Under the pieces are notes generated by a model. The model worked only from the letters and a program-made list of their open reading frames with translations, did not search any database and was not told the origin of the DNA. 53,914 nucleotides of DNA from Paenibacillus rigui. GTDB taxonomy: Bacteria; Bacillota; Bacilli; Paenibacillales; NBRC-103111. This document shows, piece by piece, positions 16,451 through 25,003 of this stretch. The first letter of the stretch is position 1. Each line of letters opens with the position of its first letter. The stretch covers positions 1 through 53,914 of the forward strand of contig NZ_NMQW01000038.1 of the NCBI RefSeq assembly GCF_002234615.1, in the 5' to 3' direction. The position numbers and the translations under genes are program-made.

Positions 16451-17976
16451 ATATATATGTCGTCGAGGATGAGCGTTGGGCGTTGGCTGAGTTGAAAGAG
16501 CTGTTATCGTGCTATGAGCCCGAACATCGGGTGTTCGCTTTCGAGAACGGTGACGATGCCTGGGCAGCCGTGGCAGAGCATCGGCCTCACCTGGTGGTGA
16601 CGGACATCAATATGCCGGGCATGGACGGACTGGAGCTGATCGAGCAGCTGTACCGGCTGGATGCAGCGGTCAAATGCATCATTCTGAGCGTGCACGATCA
16701 GTTTGAATATGCCAGGCAGGGGATGCAGTTCGGTGTAGCGGATTATTTGCTGAAGCCGGTCAAAAAGGAAGCTTTGTTTCAAGCGGTTTCTAAAGCAATC
16801 CGGCAAATCGAGAGCGAGCGGAAGCAAAGGGAGGCCTTCCTGAACAGCTCCCTCGCACAAATGCTGCTGGCCGCTGACGAGGGCTTGGAGGAAGCAAGCG
16901 CATTCCGCGAGGTGAACGACCGGATGTGGGGGATGGTGCTGCTCTATCTTGAGCGAGGACAGCAGTCCAAGGGCTGGAATGAGCGGTCCGGCTGCTTGGA
17001 TGAGCTGAAGCTTCAACTCGCCGATGCTGTCTGTGCAGGGGCGTCTGTCCATAACGTGGACGTCGATTACCGGCAAAAGGTAATACTCATTCCTCTTGCG
17101 TCAGAAGCCCAGGCAGGTGGTTTGCTGAACGTACTTTCCGGCTACTACCATCACAAGCTGAAGCAGCTTCCGATCACCGCTCATATGGGATTTGCAGTGA
17201 AGCGGGAGCGCGAATCGCTGTCTGCAGCCTTCTCCCGCTTGAAGCAGCAGCTCATGGAGAAGGCGACCTTTGGCCAGACCTCGTATCTGTCTCCGGCTTC
17301 GACACAGCAGGATGCTGAGCTCGGAGACATATGGGATAAGGTCCGGGTCATGGAGCTTCACTATAAGAAGGGGGACATGGCCAAGGGGCAAATCGTACTG
17401 CAGCACATCCTTGCAGAGCTGGACCGCAAACGGATCAGCAAGCGTCAGCTTCGGCTGTTTGTTCAGGACCTGCTGTTTTCCTTGAAATATAATCTGCTCG
17501 TCTCCAAGACGGGCATGGTCCGTCTTAACGATTTGCAGGAGGATCTGCGAATGCTGGACGGCTGCACAGGCTACGAAGAGCTGTTCGAATGGCTGAAGGA
17601 GCTGATGCTGGCTTTTTATTGCGAGCAGGAGCCGAAGGAGCTGAATCCCAAGGGGCTGATACCTGTGCTGCTTCAGCATATTCACAAGCATTATCAGGAC
17701 AATATATCGCTGCAGCAGTTTGCGGCAGACCACCATGTCAGCCTGGGGTATTTATCCCGCATGTTCAAGAGCCAGACGGGAACGACCTTCTCCGATTACA
17801 TAGCCGGGTATAGGATTCGCAAGGCGAAGGAGCTGCTGAGCGAGGGCGTTGACCGATTGCAGGAGGTCAGCCTCCTGGTCGGATATGAGGATACGAAGCA
17901 TTTCAGCGCATTATTCAAAAAAATCGTGGGGGAAACTCCGATTATGTATGCGAGAAAGCATTCGCTGCCCAAATAG
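16447..17976 (+). CDS. YesN-type response regulator with AraC output domain
   Basis: A 509-residue protein. The receiver domain (1-120) has the acidic pair in VVEDER, phospho-acceptor Asp53 in VVTDINMPGMDG, Ser in ILSVHDQFEYA and Lys in YLLKPVKKEAL. A long central helical region links to the C-terminal AraC double helix-turn-helix (about 405-505), with FAADHHVSLGYLSRMFK and VGYEDTKHFSALFKK. It starts inside the kinase stop codon (ATGA), so the two are translationally coupled. It is expected to activate the ABC importer that begins 176 bases downstream. Confidence 0.9.
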   Translation: MNIYVVEDERWALAELKELLSCYEPEHRVFAFENGDDAWAAVAEHRPHLVVTDINMPGMDGLELIEQLYRLDAAVKCIILSVHDQFEYARQGMQFGVADYLLKPVKKEALFQAVSKAIRQIESERKQREAFLNSSLAQMLLAADEGLEEASAFREVNDRMWGMVLLYLERGQQSKGWNERSGCLDELKLQLADAVCAGASVHNVDVDYRQKVILIPLASEAQAGGLLNVLSGYYHHKLKQLPITAHMGFAVKRERESLSAAFSRLKQQLMEKATFGQTSYLSPASTQQDAELGDIWDKVRVMELHYKKGDMAKGQIVLQHILAELDRKRISKRQLRLFVQDLLFSLKYNLLVSKTGMVRLNDLQEDLRMLDGCTGYEELFEWLKELMLAFYCEQEPKELNPKGLIPVLLQHIHKHYQDNISLQQFAADHHVSLGYLSRMFKSQTGTTFSDYIAGYRIRKAKELLSEGVDRLQEVSLLVGYEDTKHFSALFKKIVGETPIMYARKHSLPK

Positions 17977-18048
17977 GAAAAATCCCCCCCTTCAAACCGT
18001 ACAAATCGGCTGTGTTCGATGCATGACATTCCTCTTACAATAAATTCA

Positions 18049-18062
18049 TGACAACGCTATCA
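18049..18062 (+). promoter_or_regulatory. CcpA catabolite-response element (cre)
   Basis: TGACAACGCTATCA agrees with all 14 positions of TGWNANCGNTNWCA. It lies about 90 bases before the solute-binding protein start and just after a TACAAT that could be a -10 element (18035-18040), a position suited to repression by CcpA. Confidence 0.6.
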
Positions 18063-18067
18063 CGCAA

Positions 18068-18086
18068 CGGAAATGTACAATTTCCG
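18068..18086. promoter_or_regulatory. Operator-like inverted repeat next to cre
   Basis: CGGAAAT-gtaca-ATTTCCG, seven-base arms, five bases after the cre site and ahead of the importer gene. A second hairpin, GCCGGA/TCCGGC, follows at 18098-18116. Confidence 0.35.
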
Positions 18087-18152
18087 AGATTCCCGCGGCC
18101 GGATACATCGTCCGGCGTAATGAATGTGCACAATTCAAAGGAGGAACGAAAC

Positions 18153-19511
18153 ATGAATCGAGCCAGAGTGTTCACTGTATTTTCTTATGCGGCCCTGATT
18201 TCCACCTTAGTTGCGGGCTGCAGCTCCTCAAGCCAACCGACGGCGGGCACAGCGCCGGCTCCGGCCGACAGCAAAGCGGGTCAGACAGCCAATTCGGCGA
18301 AGCCCGCGGAGCCGACAACGCTTACGCTACTGATTGGCTCGACCGGCACTGCTTACCCTGCGACGCAAGCGGTTGCAGCCGAAGCGGAGAAAAAGCTGAA
18401 TATCAAAATCAAATTCGATATTAAGCCGGATGGCACCGAAGGAGATAACCTCGTTAAGACACGGCTCGCTACCGGAGAGATGGCGGACATATTGTATTAC
18501 AACTCCGGTTCGCTGCTGAAGGCGTTAAATCCGGAGGAGAACTTTGTTGATCTGACGAAGGAGCCGTTCATGGCGAATTTGCTGGATTCTTATAAAGAGA
18601 CAGTGACCTCAGGGGGCAAAATATTCGGAGTGCCGGGCGGCTCGTCCAACGTCGGGGGCATTTTGTATAACAAGAAGGTGTACGCCGAGCTTGGCCTGAC
18701 CATTCCAAAAACATGGGCGGAGTTTATTGCCAACAGCGACAAGATTAAAGCGGCGGGCAAGACGGCTGTGATCGGTTCCTACAAAACGACCTGGACGTCG
18801 CAGCTGTTCGTGCTGGCCAATCAGTATAACGTTCAATCCCAATCGCCGACCTTCGCGCAGGATTACACGGCCAGCAAAGCGAAGTACGCCACGACCCCGG
18901 CAGCGCTCCGCGGCTTTGAAATGACGGGTGAGGTATTCAAGAAAGGCTATTACAACAAGGATTTCCTGGCCACAACGTATGACACGGCGCTGAAAATGCT
19001 TGCGGAAGGAACGGGCGTCCAGTATCCGATGCTGACCAGCGCAATCGACGCTTTGGCGCAGAACTATCCTGATAAGCAAAAAGATATCGGCGTATTCCCG
19101 ATTCCTAGCGACAACCCGAGCGTAAACGGCTTGACGGTGTGGATGCCAAACTCTTATTACATCAACAAGAAGAGCAAGAATGTAGAGGCAGCCAAAAAGT
19201 TCATCGAGTTCCTGTTATCCCCTGAAGGGCAGAAGGCGTACATGTCCAAGAGCAAAGCGAACGGACCGTTTGTCGTCAAAGGGATCAATGTCCCTGACGA
19301 TGCCTATCAGGCAGTAAAGGATATGCAAACGTATTTTGACAATGGAAAAACACTGCCTGCGCTCGAATTTATTTCGCCGGTGAAAGGACCGAATCTGGAA
19401 AGCATCCTGATTGAGGTCGGCACAGGGCAGAAATCGGCCGCCGACGGGGCTGCCGACTACGATAAAGATGTAAGGAAGCAGGCGCAGCAGCTCAACCTTC
19501 CAGGCTGGTAA
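18153..19511 (+). CDS. Extracellular solute-binding lipoprotein of a sugar-type ABC importer
   Basis: A 452-residue protein. The ATG at 18153 follows AAAGGAGGAACG. A type II signal peptide ends in the lipobox LVAGC with Cys23 as the lipidation site, then comes a Ser/Ala/Pro-rich linker (about 24-53) and a family 1 (MalE-like) binding domain with motifs such as GEMADILYYNSG, GILYNKKVYAELGL, IPKTWAEF and AAKKFIEFLLSPEGQ. It is anchored outside the membrane and delivers ligand to the two permeases encoded next. A long stable hairpin between it and the permeases (19548-19578) probably protects or attenuates the message. Confidence 0.9.
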   Translation: MNRARVFTVFSYAALISTLVAGCSSSSQPTAGTAPAPADSKAGQTANSAKPAEPTTLTLLIGSTGTAYPATQAVAAEAEKKLNIKIKFDIKPDGTEGDNLVKTRLATGEMADILYYNSGSLLKALNPEENFVDLTKEPFMANLLDSYKETVTSGGKIFGVPGGSSNVGGILYNKKVYAELGLTIPKTWAEFIANSDKIKAAGKTAVIGSYKTTWTSQLFVLANQYNVQSQSPTFAQDYTASKAKYATTPAALRGFEMTGEVFKKGYYNKDFLATTYDTALKMLAEGTGVQYPMLTSAIDALAQNYPDKQKDIGVFPIPSDNPSVNGLTVWMPNSYYINKKSKNVEAAKKFIEFLLSPEGQKAYMSKSKANGPFVVKGINVPDDAYQAVKDMQTYFDNGKTLPALEFISPVKGPNLESILIEVGTGQKSAADGAADYDKDVRKQAQQLNLPGW

Positions 19512-19515
19512 CAAG

Positions 19516-19578
19516 AACCGGGATGTTCCCGGTTGATAAATGGATGCATCGGCCCTGCAAGCGTCTTGCAGGGCCGAT
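19516..19578 (+). other. Two intercistronic hairpins, probable mRNA processing or attenuation
   Basis: AACCGGG-atgtt-CCCGGTT (19516-19534) is followed by ATCGGCCCTGCAAG pairing perfectly with CTTGCAGGGCCGAT (19548-19578) around a CGT loop. Neither is followed by a T run. Such hairpins commonly raise the level of the binding-protein message over the permeases. Confidence 0.6.
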
Positions 19579-19635
19579 TGTATCCGTGCCTGTATCCGTA
19601 GACGACTTATGACCATTGTACAGGGAGGGAACCGA

Positions 19636-20502
19636 ATGACGCTGTCACAAAAAAAGATGTATTCGTATTTGTTTTTGCTGCCGGCAGGGCTGATTTACTT
19701 CGTTTTTTATTTGCTGCCGACAGTCATGTCATTGTTCTTCAGCTTAACCCGATGGACGCTGACGAAGTGGCAATTTATCGGCTGGGACAACTATGTGATG
19801 TTCTTCGAGGAGTCGTCGCTTCAAATCGGCTTCAAAAACACGCTTATATTTGCCGTCGTTACGTGCGGCTTGAAGGTGATTCTGGCGTTGCTGCTTGCCA
19901 CGCTGCTGACCTCCAGCATTTGGTTCAAGGATTATTTTCGCTCGATGGTGTTCTTTCCGACCCTGCTGAGTACGATCGCCGTCGGGATTGCATTCAGCAC
20001 GATGATGCATCCGACCCAGGGGGTCATCAACAATGCACTCGCCATATTCGGCATCAACGGACCGGACTGGCTGGGCAACACGAAGATTGCTCTGTTGTCG
20101 GTTGCGCTAGTCGATGTATGGAAAGGCGTTGGCATCGCTACGGTTATTTACATCGCGGGCATTATGTCGATCCCGCAGCATTATTATGAAGCTTTGAAAA
20201 TGGACGGAGGCAATGCCTTCCGTGGATTTTGGCATATTACACTGCCGCTCAGCAGACCTGCGATGAATTCCGTCATCATATTGGCGTTCATCGGCGGCTT
20301 GCGCACCTTTGACCTCATATGGGCGATGACCAAAGGGGGGCCGGGCTTTTCGACAGACTTGATTGCCTCCATTATTTACAAGCAGTATCAGGCCGGATTT
20401 TACGGGCTTGCGACGGCAGGCAACGTCATTTTGTTCATAGCCATATCGGTGCTCGCGTTCCCGCTGTATATGTTTTTGAACCGAAGAGAGGTGGACCTGT
20501 GA
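19636..20502 (+). CDS. Sugar-type ABC permease, MalF-like
   Basis: A 288-residue membrane protein. The ATG at 19636 follows CAGGGAGGGA; an in-frame ATG 27 bases upstream is less well placed. Six hydrophobic segments are visible, and the EAA loop that contacts the ATPase reads YEALKMDGGNAFRGFWHITL. It pairs with the permease that starts in its stop codon (GTGA overlap at 20499) and with the preceding lipoprotein. No ABC ATPase gene is present in the locus, so a shared MsmX/UgpC-type ATPase from elsewhere is likely used. Confidence 0.9.
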   Translation: MTLSQKKMYSYLFLLPAGLIYFVFYLLPTVMSLFFSLTRWTLTKWQFIGWDNYVMFFEESSLQIGFKNTLIFAVVTCGLKVILALLLATLLTSSIWFKDYFRSMVFFPTLLSTIAVGIAFSTMMHPTQGVINNALAIFGINGPDWLGNTKIALLSVALVDVWKGVGIATVIYIAGIMSIPQHYYEALKMDGGNAFRGFWHITLPLSRPAMNSVIILAFIGGLRTFDLIWAMTKGGPGFSTDLIASIIYKQYQAGFYGLATAGNVILFIAISVLAFPLYMFLNRREVDL

Positions 20503-21332
20503 ACAAGGTGGTACAAAAAACACTGGTCAGCGCCGTGCTGCTCCTGCTCTCGACTATCATCTTTTGGGTGCCGTTTTACTTCGTCATCGTCAACTCGTTC
20601 AAATCCCCTACGAAAGCAGCCGATATGAATATGGCTTGGCCGGACTCGTTCCATATCGTTGAAAATTACAAGGCTGTCTTATCGGCTGCTGATCATATGC
20701 TCGTGCGCGCCTTTTACAACAGCTCGCTGCTTACCGTTCTGTCGATTGCCGGACTGGTGCTGGTCAGCTCCCTCGCAGGCTTCGTGCTGCAGCGGAGGGA
20801 GAAAGGTAGAGCTGCCTCTACGCTGAACTTCCTGGTGCTGGCCGGGTTGATGATACCGCCTGCCGTCGTTCCTACCATATGGGTGCTGAACACTGTCGGA
20901 CTGTTCAAGACACTTCCGGGGTTGACCCTGGTAGAAATTGCTCTTCATTTTCCATTCTGCGCCATTCTGTACAAGGCGTTCACCGCGACCATCCCGAGGG
21001 ACATTGATGAGAGCGCATTTATTGACGGCTGCGGCGGGTTCAAGCTGTTTACCCATATTATTTTCCCGCTGCTGAAGCCGGTGTCCTCTACCATTATCAT
21101 TATTCAGGCGGTTAGCGTCTTTAACGATTTTGTGAACCCGCTTTATTTCTTGCCGGGCTCGGAGAATGCAACGGTACAGCTGACCCTTTACAACTTCATG
21201 AGCATGTACATTACCTCCTGGAACCTGCTGTTTGCGGATGTGGTTCTGATCTCGATCCCGCCGTTGATTCTGTTTCTGTTCTTCAACAAAAAGATTGTCG
21301 CCGGCATGACCGCAGGCTCCGTCAAAGGCTAA
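20499..21332 (+). CDS. Sugar-type ABC permease, MalG-like
   Basis: A 277-residue membrane protein. The GTG start at 20499 overlaps the stop of the MalF-like gene by GTGA and follows GAGAGGTGG. The first membrane segment ends in FYFVIVNSFKSPTKA, typical of MalG-type proteins. The EAA loop is DIDESAFIDGCGGFKLFTHIIFPL, and the C-terminus ends AGMTAGSVKG, the usual MalG ending. It completes importer 1 of the locus. A 198-base gap then separates it from the kinase gene. Confidence 0.9.
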   Translation: MNKVVQKTLVSAVLLLLSTIIFWVPFYFVIVNSFKSPTKAADMNMAWPDSFHIVENYKAVLSAADHMLVRAFYNSSLLTVLSIAGLVLVSSLAGFVLQRREKGRAASTLNFLVLAGLMIPPAVVPTIWVLNTVGLFKTLPGLTLVEIALHFPFCAILYKAFTATIPRDIDESAFIDGCGGFKLFTHIIFPLLKPVSSTIIIIQAVSVFNDFVNPLYFLPGSENATVQLTLYNFMSMYITSWNLLFADVVLISIPPLILFLFFNKKIVAGMTAGSVKG

Positions 21333-21389
21333 CCGAATCCGGCCGCATCGGCCATGCGATTGGCGCAATGAACAATGAACCCGCCGGGC

Positions 21390-21401
21390 TGTAGTACTAC
21401 A
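21390..21401. promoter_or_regulatory. Perfect 12-base palindrome
   Basis: TGTAGTACTACA lies in the 198-base gap between importer 1 and the APS-kinase-like gene. It includes a TACTACAAT sequence that could be part of a promoter for the downstream genes. No other signal is clear. Confidence 0.3.
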
Positions 21402-21530
21402 ATGGAGCTACGAAGACAACAGCGGCTGGAAGGGAGTACCCAACCGGAGTTACCTGTCAAATTTCAATCTTACCAGGTTTTATCGACAAGCAAGATATCC
21501 CTATCGGGAAAGCTTTAAGGAGGAAAGTAC

Positions 21531-22163
21531 ATGGAAAGCTCCAGCGGTAGTGTACTTTGGTTTACGGGCCTCTCGGGCTCGGGAAAAACAACAACCGCCC
21601 AGCAGCTGTTCAACCGGCTGACCGCAGCCGGTCGGCCGGCGGAGCTGCTGGACGGAGACGCGATTCGCACTACGATCGGCAAAGGGCTCGGGTTCAGCCG
21701 TGAAGACAGGCTCGAAAACATACGCCGCATTGCTTATGTAGCCAACCTGCTTGCTAAGCATGGCATCGTTGTTATTGTATCGGCCATTACACCGTATCAC
21801 GAAATGAGGACCTATTTGCGCCATCATGTAAACGGCTATGTGGAAGTGTACGCCTGCTGCTCCCTTGAGGTTTGCGAGTCGAGGGATGTAAAAGGCTTGT
21901 ACGCCAAGGCAAGGCGTCAGGAAATTCAGAGCTTCACCGGCATTTCCGATGCCTATGACGTGCCGGATCGGGCGGATATCGTCATCGATACGCACCGCCA
22001 TGCCGTTGAAGAGAACGTAGCGCGGATCTGGGATTACCTTCGCCAAAGCCCTCGGATATTGAGCATTGCCGCACATGGCCATCCGGCTGCCGCAGGGGAA
22101 GAAACATGCGTAAGGGAGATCGCTGTAGAAGAGGAGCCGATGCCGGAGGGAGTGAACGAATGA
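21531..22163 (+). CDS. Adenylylsulfate kinase-like protein (CysC family)
   Basis: A 210-residue protein after AAGGAGGAAAG. The P-loop is GLSGSGKTT (13-21). LDGDAIRTTI (40-49) and GFSREDRLENIRRIAYVA match the CysC core, as do SLEVCESRDVKGLY and FTGI. Several usually constant positions differ: LDGDNVRHGL becomes LDGDAIRTTI, ISPYRxxR becomes ITPYHEMR, and SPYE becomes DAYD. CysC makes PAPS from adenylylsulfate and ATP, but no ATP sulfurylase, PAPS reductase or sulfotransferase gene is near. The C-terminus runs about 25 residues beyond the usual end. Its stop overlaps the start of sulfatase-like gene 1 (ATGA at 22160), so the two products are made together. It may phosphorylate APS or an unrelated small alcohol. 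Confidence 0.8.
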   Translation: MESSSGSVLWFTGLSGSGKTTTAQQLFNRLTAAGRPAELLDGDAIRTTIGKGLGFSREDRLENIRRIAYVANLLAKHGIVVIVSAITPYHEMRTYLRHHVNGYVEVYACCSLEVCESRDVKGLYAKARRQEIQSFTGISDAYDVPDRADIVIDTHRHAVEENVARIWDYLRQSPRILSIAAHGHPAAAGEETCVREIAVEEEPMPEGVNE

Positions 22164-23590
22164 AAATTATTATGATTTCACTGGATACGCTTCGGGCCGA
22201 CCGGCTTGGTTGTTACGGGTACGGTAAGCCGACGAGTCCTTATATGGACCGGATTGCGTCCGAAGGGGTATTGATGGAACGTGCCTATGCAGCGGATATT
22301 CCGACGGAAGTAGCGCATTCAGCTATTTTTACCGGGAAAATCGGCTTGACCAGCGGTATCGTATCCCACGGCTCGGAGCTAAGCTACCTGCCCAAATCGG
22401 TTGAATGGCTGCCCTCGATGCTGAAGGCAGCAGGCTTTACCACCTGTGCGGTAGATAATTTATATAACCTGAAGGAGTGGTTCGCGCGGGGGTACCGGTA
22501 TTATTTGAACCCCTCGGGGAAGAAACGGTGGATTGACGGCAGGACCGTCAACGACCTGGCCATTCCCTGGATTCGGGAGCATAAAGAGGAGGATTTCTTC
22601 TTGTTCCTCCATTATTGGGATGCTCACACCCCCTACTTGCCGCCGGAAAAGTATGTGGCCCCCTTTTATGAAAAGGATAAGGATCCGTACCAGCCGGGAG
22701 GCCGCAGCATGGATCGTGCATATGAGCATCCAGCGTACCCGTTTTTTAAGCATCATCATTACAGGCAGCTTGGTCCCGTCACTGATACGGCTTATATGAA
22801 TGCGCTTTATGATGCCGAAATTCGCTATTTGGACGATCTTCTTCAAGAGCTGGACACAACGCTAGTGGAGCTGGGGATTCAAGAGGAAACCTTGATCGTA
22901 CTGTTCGGGGATCATGGGGAAAGCTTGACCGAGCATAATATTTATTGGGACCATTGCGGCTTATATGAGCCAACCGTGCATGTGCCGCTCCTGATGCGGT
23001 GGCCGGGGCGCATTCCTGCAGGCCGCCGGGTGAGCGGCTTTGTGCAGCATGTGGATTTGCTGCCTACGGTGCTGGAGGCGGCTATGGCAGGCGGGGCGAG
23101 GCTGGATCCTTCTGCGCTGCTGCAAGTCCCCGATGGCATTGACGGGCAAAGTCTATGGCCCTCTGTTCGGGGCGAGGCCGACGGGACGTGGGAGGAAGTA
23201 TACCTGAGCGAATGCGCATGGCAGGCGGCAAGAGCCATCCGGACGGATCGTTATAAGCTGATCCGTTACTATGATCCGGGGCCGTTTCAACGTCCGGTTA
23301 CCGAATTGTTCGATCTAGAGCAGGATCCGGAGGAGCTGGTGAACATCGCGGATCAAGAGACCGCGCTGGCCGAAGCGCTTGAAAACAAGCTGACGGCCTT
23401 CGTTGCCCGCAAGCTGAATGGGAGAGCGGACCCGATGATGCGCCAGCTCCATGAAGCGCAGCTGCCTTTTCGACGGCGTATCGAAGCGATTCTTGGCACG
23501 GTCGGCTTGACTTGGGACTCCTGGATTGCCAATCCGCAGCGGGAGCGTTATGACGCCTTGGAGAGGGAGCGCGCCGGGTATGGGAAGTAA
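22160..23590 (+). CDS. Sulfatase-like hydrolase 1 with Thr at the nucleophile position
   Basis: A 476-residue alkaline-phosphatase-superfamily protein, start set by the ATGA overlap with the kinase gene. Metal-binding motifs are present: SLDTLRADRLGCYGY with Asp9, and LFGDHGESLTEH. The formylglycine motif C-x-P-x-R is absent. Aligned without gaps to sulfatase 3 over DRIASEG...TGK, the Cys position is Thr49 and the Arg position is His53 (TEVAH). Thr nucleophiles are known in nucleotide pyrophosphatases, LtaS and phosphoethanolamine transferases, so a phosphoester or phosphodiester substrate is possible. No signal peptide is present, so it is cytoplasmic. Confidence 0.85.
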   Translation: MKIIMISLDTLRADRLGCYGYGKPTSPYMDRIASEGVLMERAYAADIPTEVAHSAIFTGKIGLTSGIVSHGSELSYLPKSVEWLPSMLKAAGFTTCAVDNLYNLKEWFARGYRYYLNPSGKKRWIDGRTVNDLAIPWIREHKEEDFFLFLHYWDAHTPYLPPEKYVAPFYEKDKDPYQPGGRSMDRAYEHPAYPFFKHHHYRQLGPVTDTAYMNALYDAEIRYLDDLLQELDTTLVELGIQEETLIVLFGDHGESLTEHNIYWDHCGLYEPTVHVPLLMRWPGRIPAGRRVSGFVQHVDLLPTVLEAAMAGGARLDPSALLQVPDGIDGQSLWPSVRGEADGTWEEVYLSECAWQAARAIRTDRYKLIRYYDPGPFQRPVTELFDLEQDPEELVNIADQETALAEALENKLTAFVARKLNGRADPMMRQLHEAQLPFRRRIEAILGTVGLTWDSWIANPQRERYDALERERAGYGK

Positions 23591-23774
23591 TGAAGCGCGA
23601 GATCGTCTTTCAGGTTGGCGGAATTGGCCCCGATCATGACGGAATCGGCAATGCATAAGCAAAGCAGCGGGATTATGATGGGTTAGGCGATCTGGTTACT
23701 CAGCTTATTCCAAATATGAAAGGTGGTGCAGTCCCGGTCTGCCTTCGAATGATGCAGGCAGGGGACGAAGGCGA

Positions 23775-24881
23775 ATGGTATTGAAGATCGGAATTGTAGG
23801 CATGAACGGAATCGGTATGCGTCACGCCGAATGTTACGCGGGCGACCCGCTGGCTCAAGTCATCGCTGTATGCGATGTAGTGAAGGAAAGAGCCGATAAG
23901 GCGGCAGAGAAATACGGCGTTAGAGCGTATTACGGTCTGCAGGAAATGCTGGAAGCGGAGCCCGAGCTGGACATTGTAGATGTGACGACAGGCGGTATAG
24001 ACAATGGCAGCTGGCATTTCGAGCCGGCGATGCAAGCCATCGCGGCCGGGAAGCATGTGTTGATCGAGAAGCCGCTTGCCAACGACATTCACGAAGGCCG
24101 GGAGCTGGTCCGATTCGCGGCCGAGAAGAAGGTATACCTGGGCTGCAACCTGAACCATTACTTTTCTGCGCCTGCCGAAAGAGCCAAGCAATACATGGAG
24201 GCGGGAGATATCGGTGAAACGGTCTATTGTCTTGCCAAGATGGGATTCAACGGCGGTGAAGCTATGTATGCCTCACCGAAGTCACCGAAGGATAAAGGGC
24301 AGCCGTACTTCCATATGAAAGCGTTTTTAACGCATCCCTTCAGCGTTATGCGCCATTTTTGTGGAGACATTACGCACATTCAGACATTCTCGAATCAAGC
24401 CGGCTTTCGCAAAAGCGCAGGGGATATCACAGTCTCCATCAACAGCATCCACGTGAAGTTCGCCAGCGGCGCGGCAGGCTATCTGCTCAGTCAGAGGGGA
24501 GATGCTACCTATGGACTGGGCGGCTGGTGGAGTATGGAGGTAGGAGGCACCCGAGGGACGTTCTGCATCGAAAATTGTGTGGAAAAGGTGTCCTACTGGA
24601 GAGCCCAGAAAGGCGTTCCCGCCATTGGGGCGCACCCGCAGCCGGAAGTAACGGAATCCGGGGTCACGGAGTTTAACTCCACCTTCAACAACCGTCTGCA
24701 TGCGTTTCTTGAGGATATCACGAACGGGGTGCCGCGCGAGCATATTCGGGCATCCGGGCGGGATGCGTTGGCCGTACTGGAATATACGTATGCCGTAATG
24801 GAATCGTACGAACAGGGGGGCGCTGTGGTCAGGCCGCATCCGCTGCCTGCATTCCACGGAGATCCTCTGCTCATGCGGTAG
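23775..24881 (+). CDS. Gfo/Idh/MocA-family oxidoreductase 1
   Basis: A 368-residue NAD(P)-dependent dehydrogenase. The Rossmann fold starts LKIGIVGMNGIGMRHAECY, followed by the EKP signature in VLIEKPLANDI (Lys in the catalytic region) and GCNLNHYFSAPAE. The C-terminal beta-sheet domain completes the protein. It is clearly paralogous to the oxidoreductase at 27438: GG-[GS].HFEP/HYEP, VLVEKP/VLIEKP and GCNLNH are shared almost without gaps. Such enzymes oxidise sugars or inositols at a ring carbon. A 184-base gap without a clear terminator separates it from sulfatase-like gene 1. The start is ATG with a modest GAAGG site. Confidence 0.85.
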   Translation: MVLKIGIVGMNGIGMRHAECYAGDPLAQVIAVCDVVKERADKAAEKYGVRAYYGLQEMLEAEPELDIVDVTTGGIDNGSWHFEPAMQAIAAGKHVLIEKPLANDIHEGRELVRFAAEKKVYLGCNLNHYFSAPAERAKQYMEAGDIGETVYCLAKMGFNGGEAMYASPKSPKDKGQPYFHMKAFLTHPFSVMRHFCGDITHIQTFSNQAGFRKSAGDITVSINSIHVKFASGAAGYLLSQRGDATYGLGGWWSMEVGGTRGTFCIENCVEKVSYWRAQKGVPAIGAHPQPEVTESGVTEFNSTFNNRLHAFLEDITNGVPREHIRASGRDALAVLEYTYAVMESYEQGGAVVRPHPLPAFHGDPLLMR

Positions 24882-25003
24882 TTAAGCAGCGGAAAAGGCA
24901 CGGCAATCGTGCATTTGTAGATGTCATAGCCAAGCTGTTGTCGGAGTTGGATGGAACAGACATTATTCAATGGCAGTGACCTGCCGGAAAAAGGGAGCGT
25001 GCA

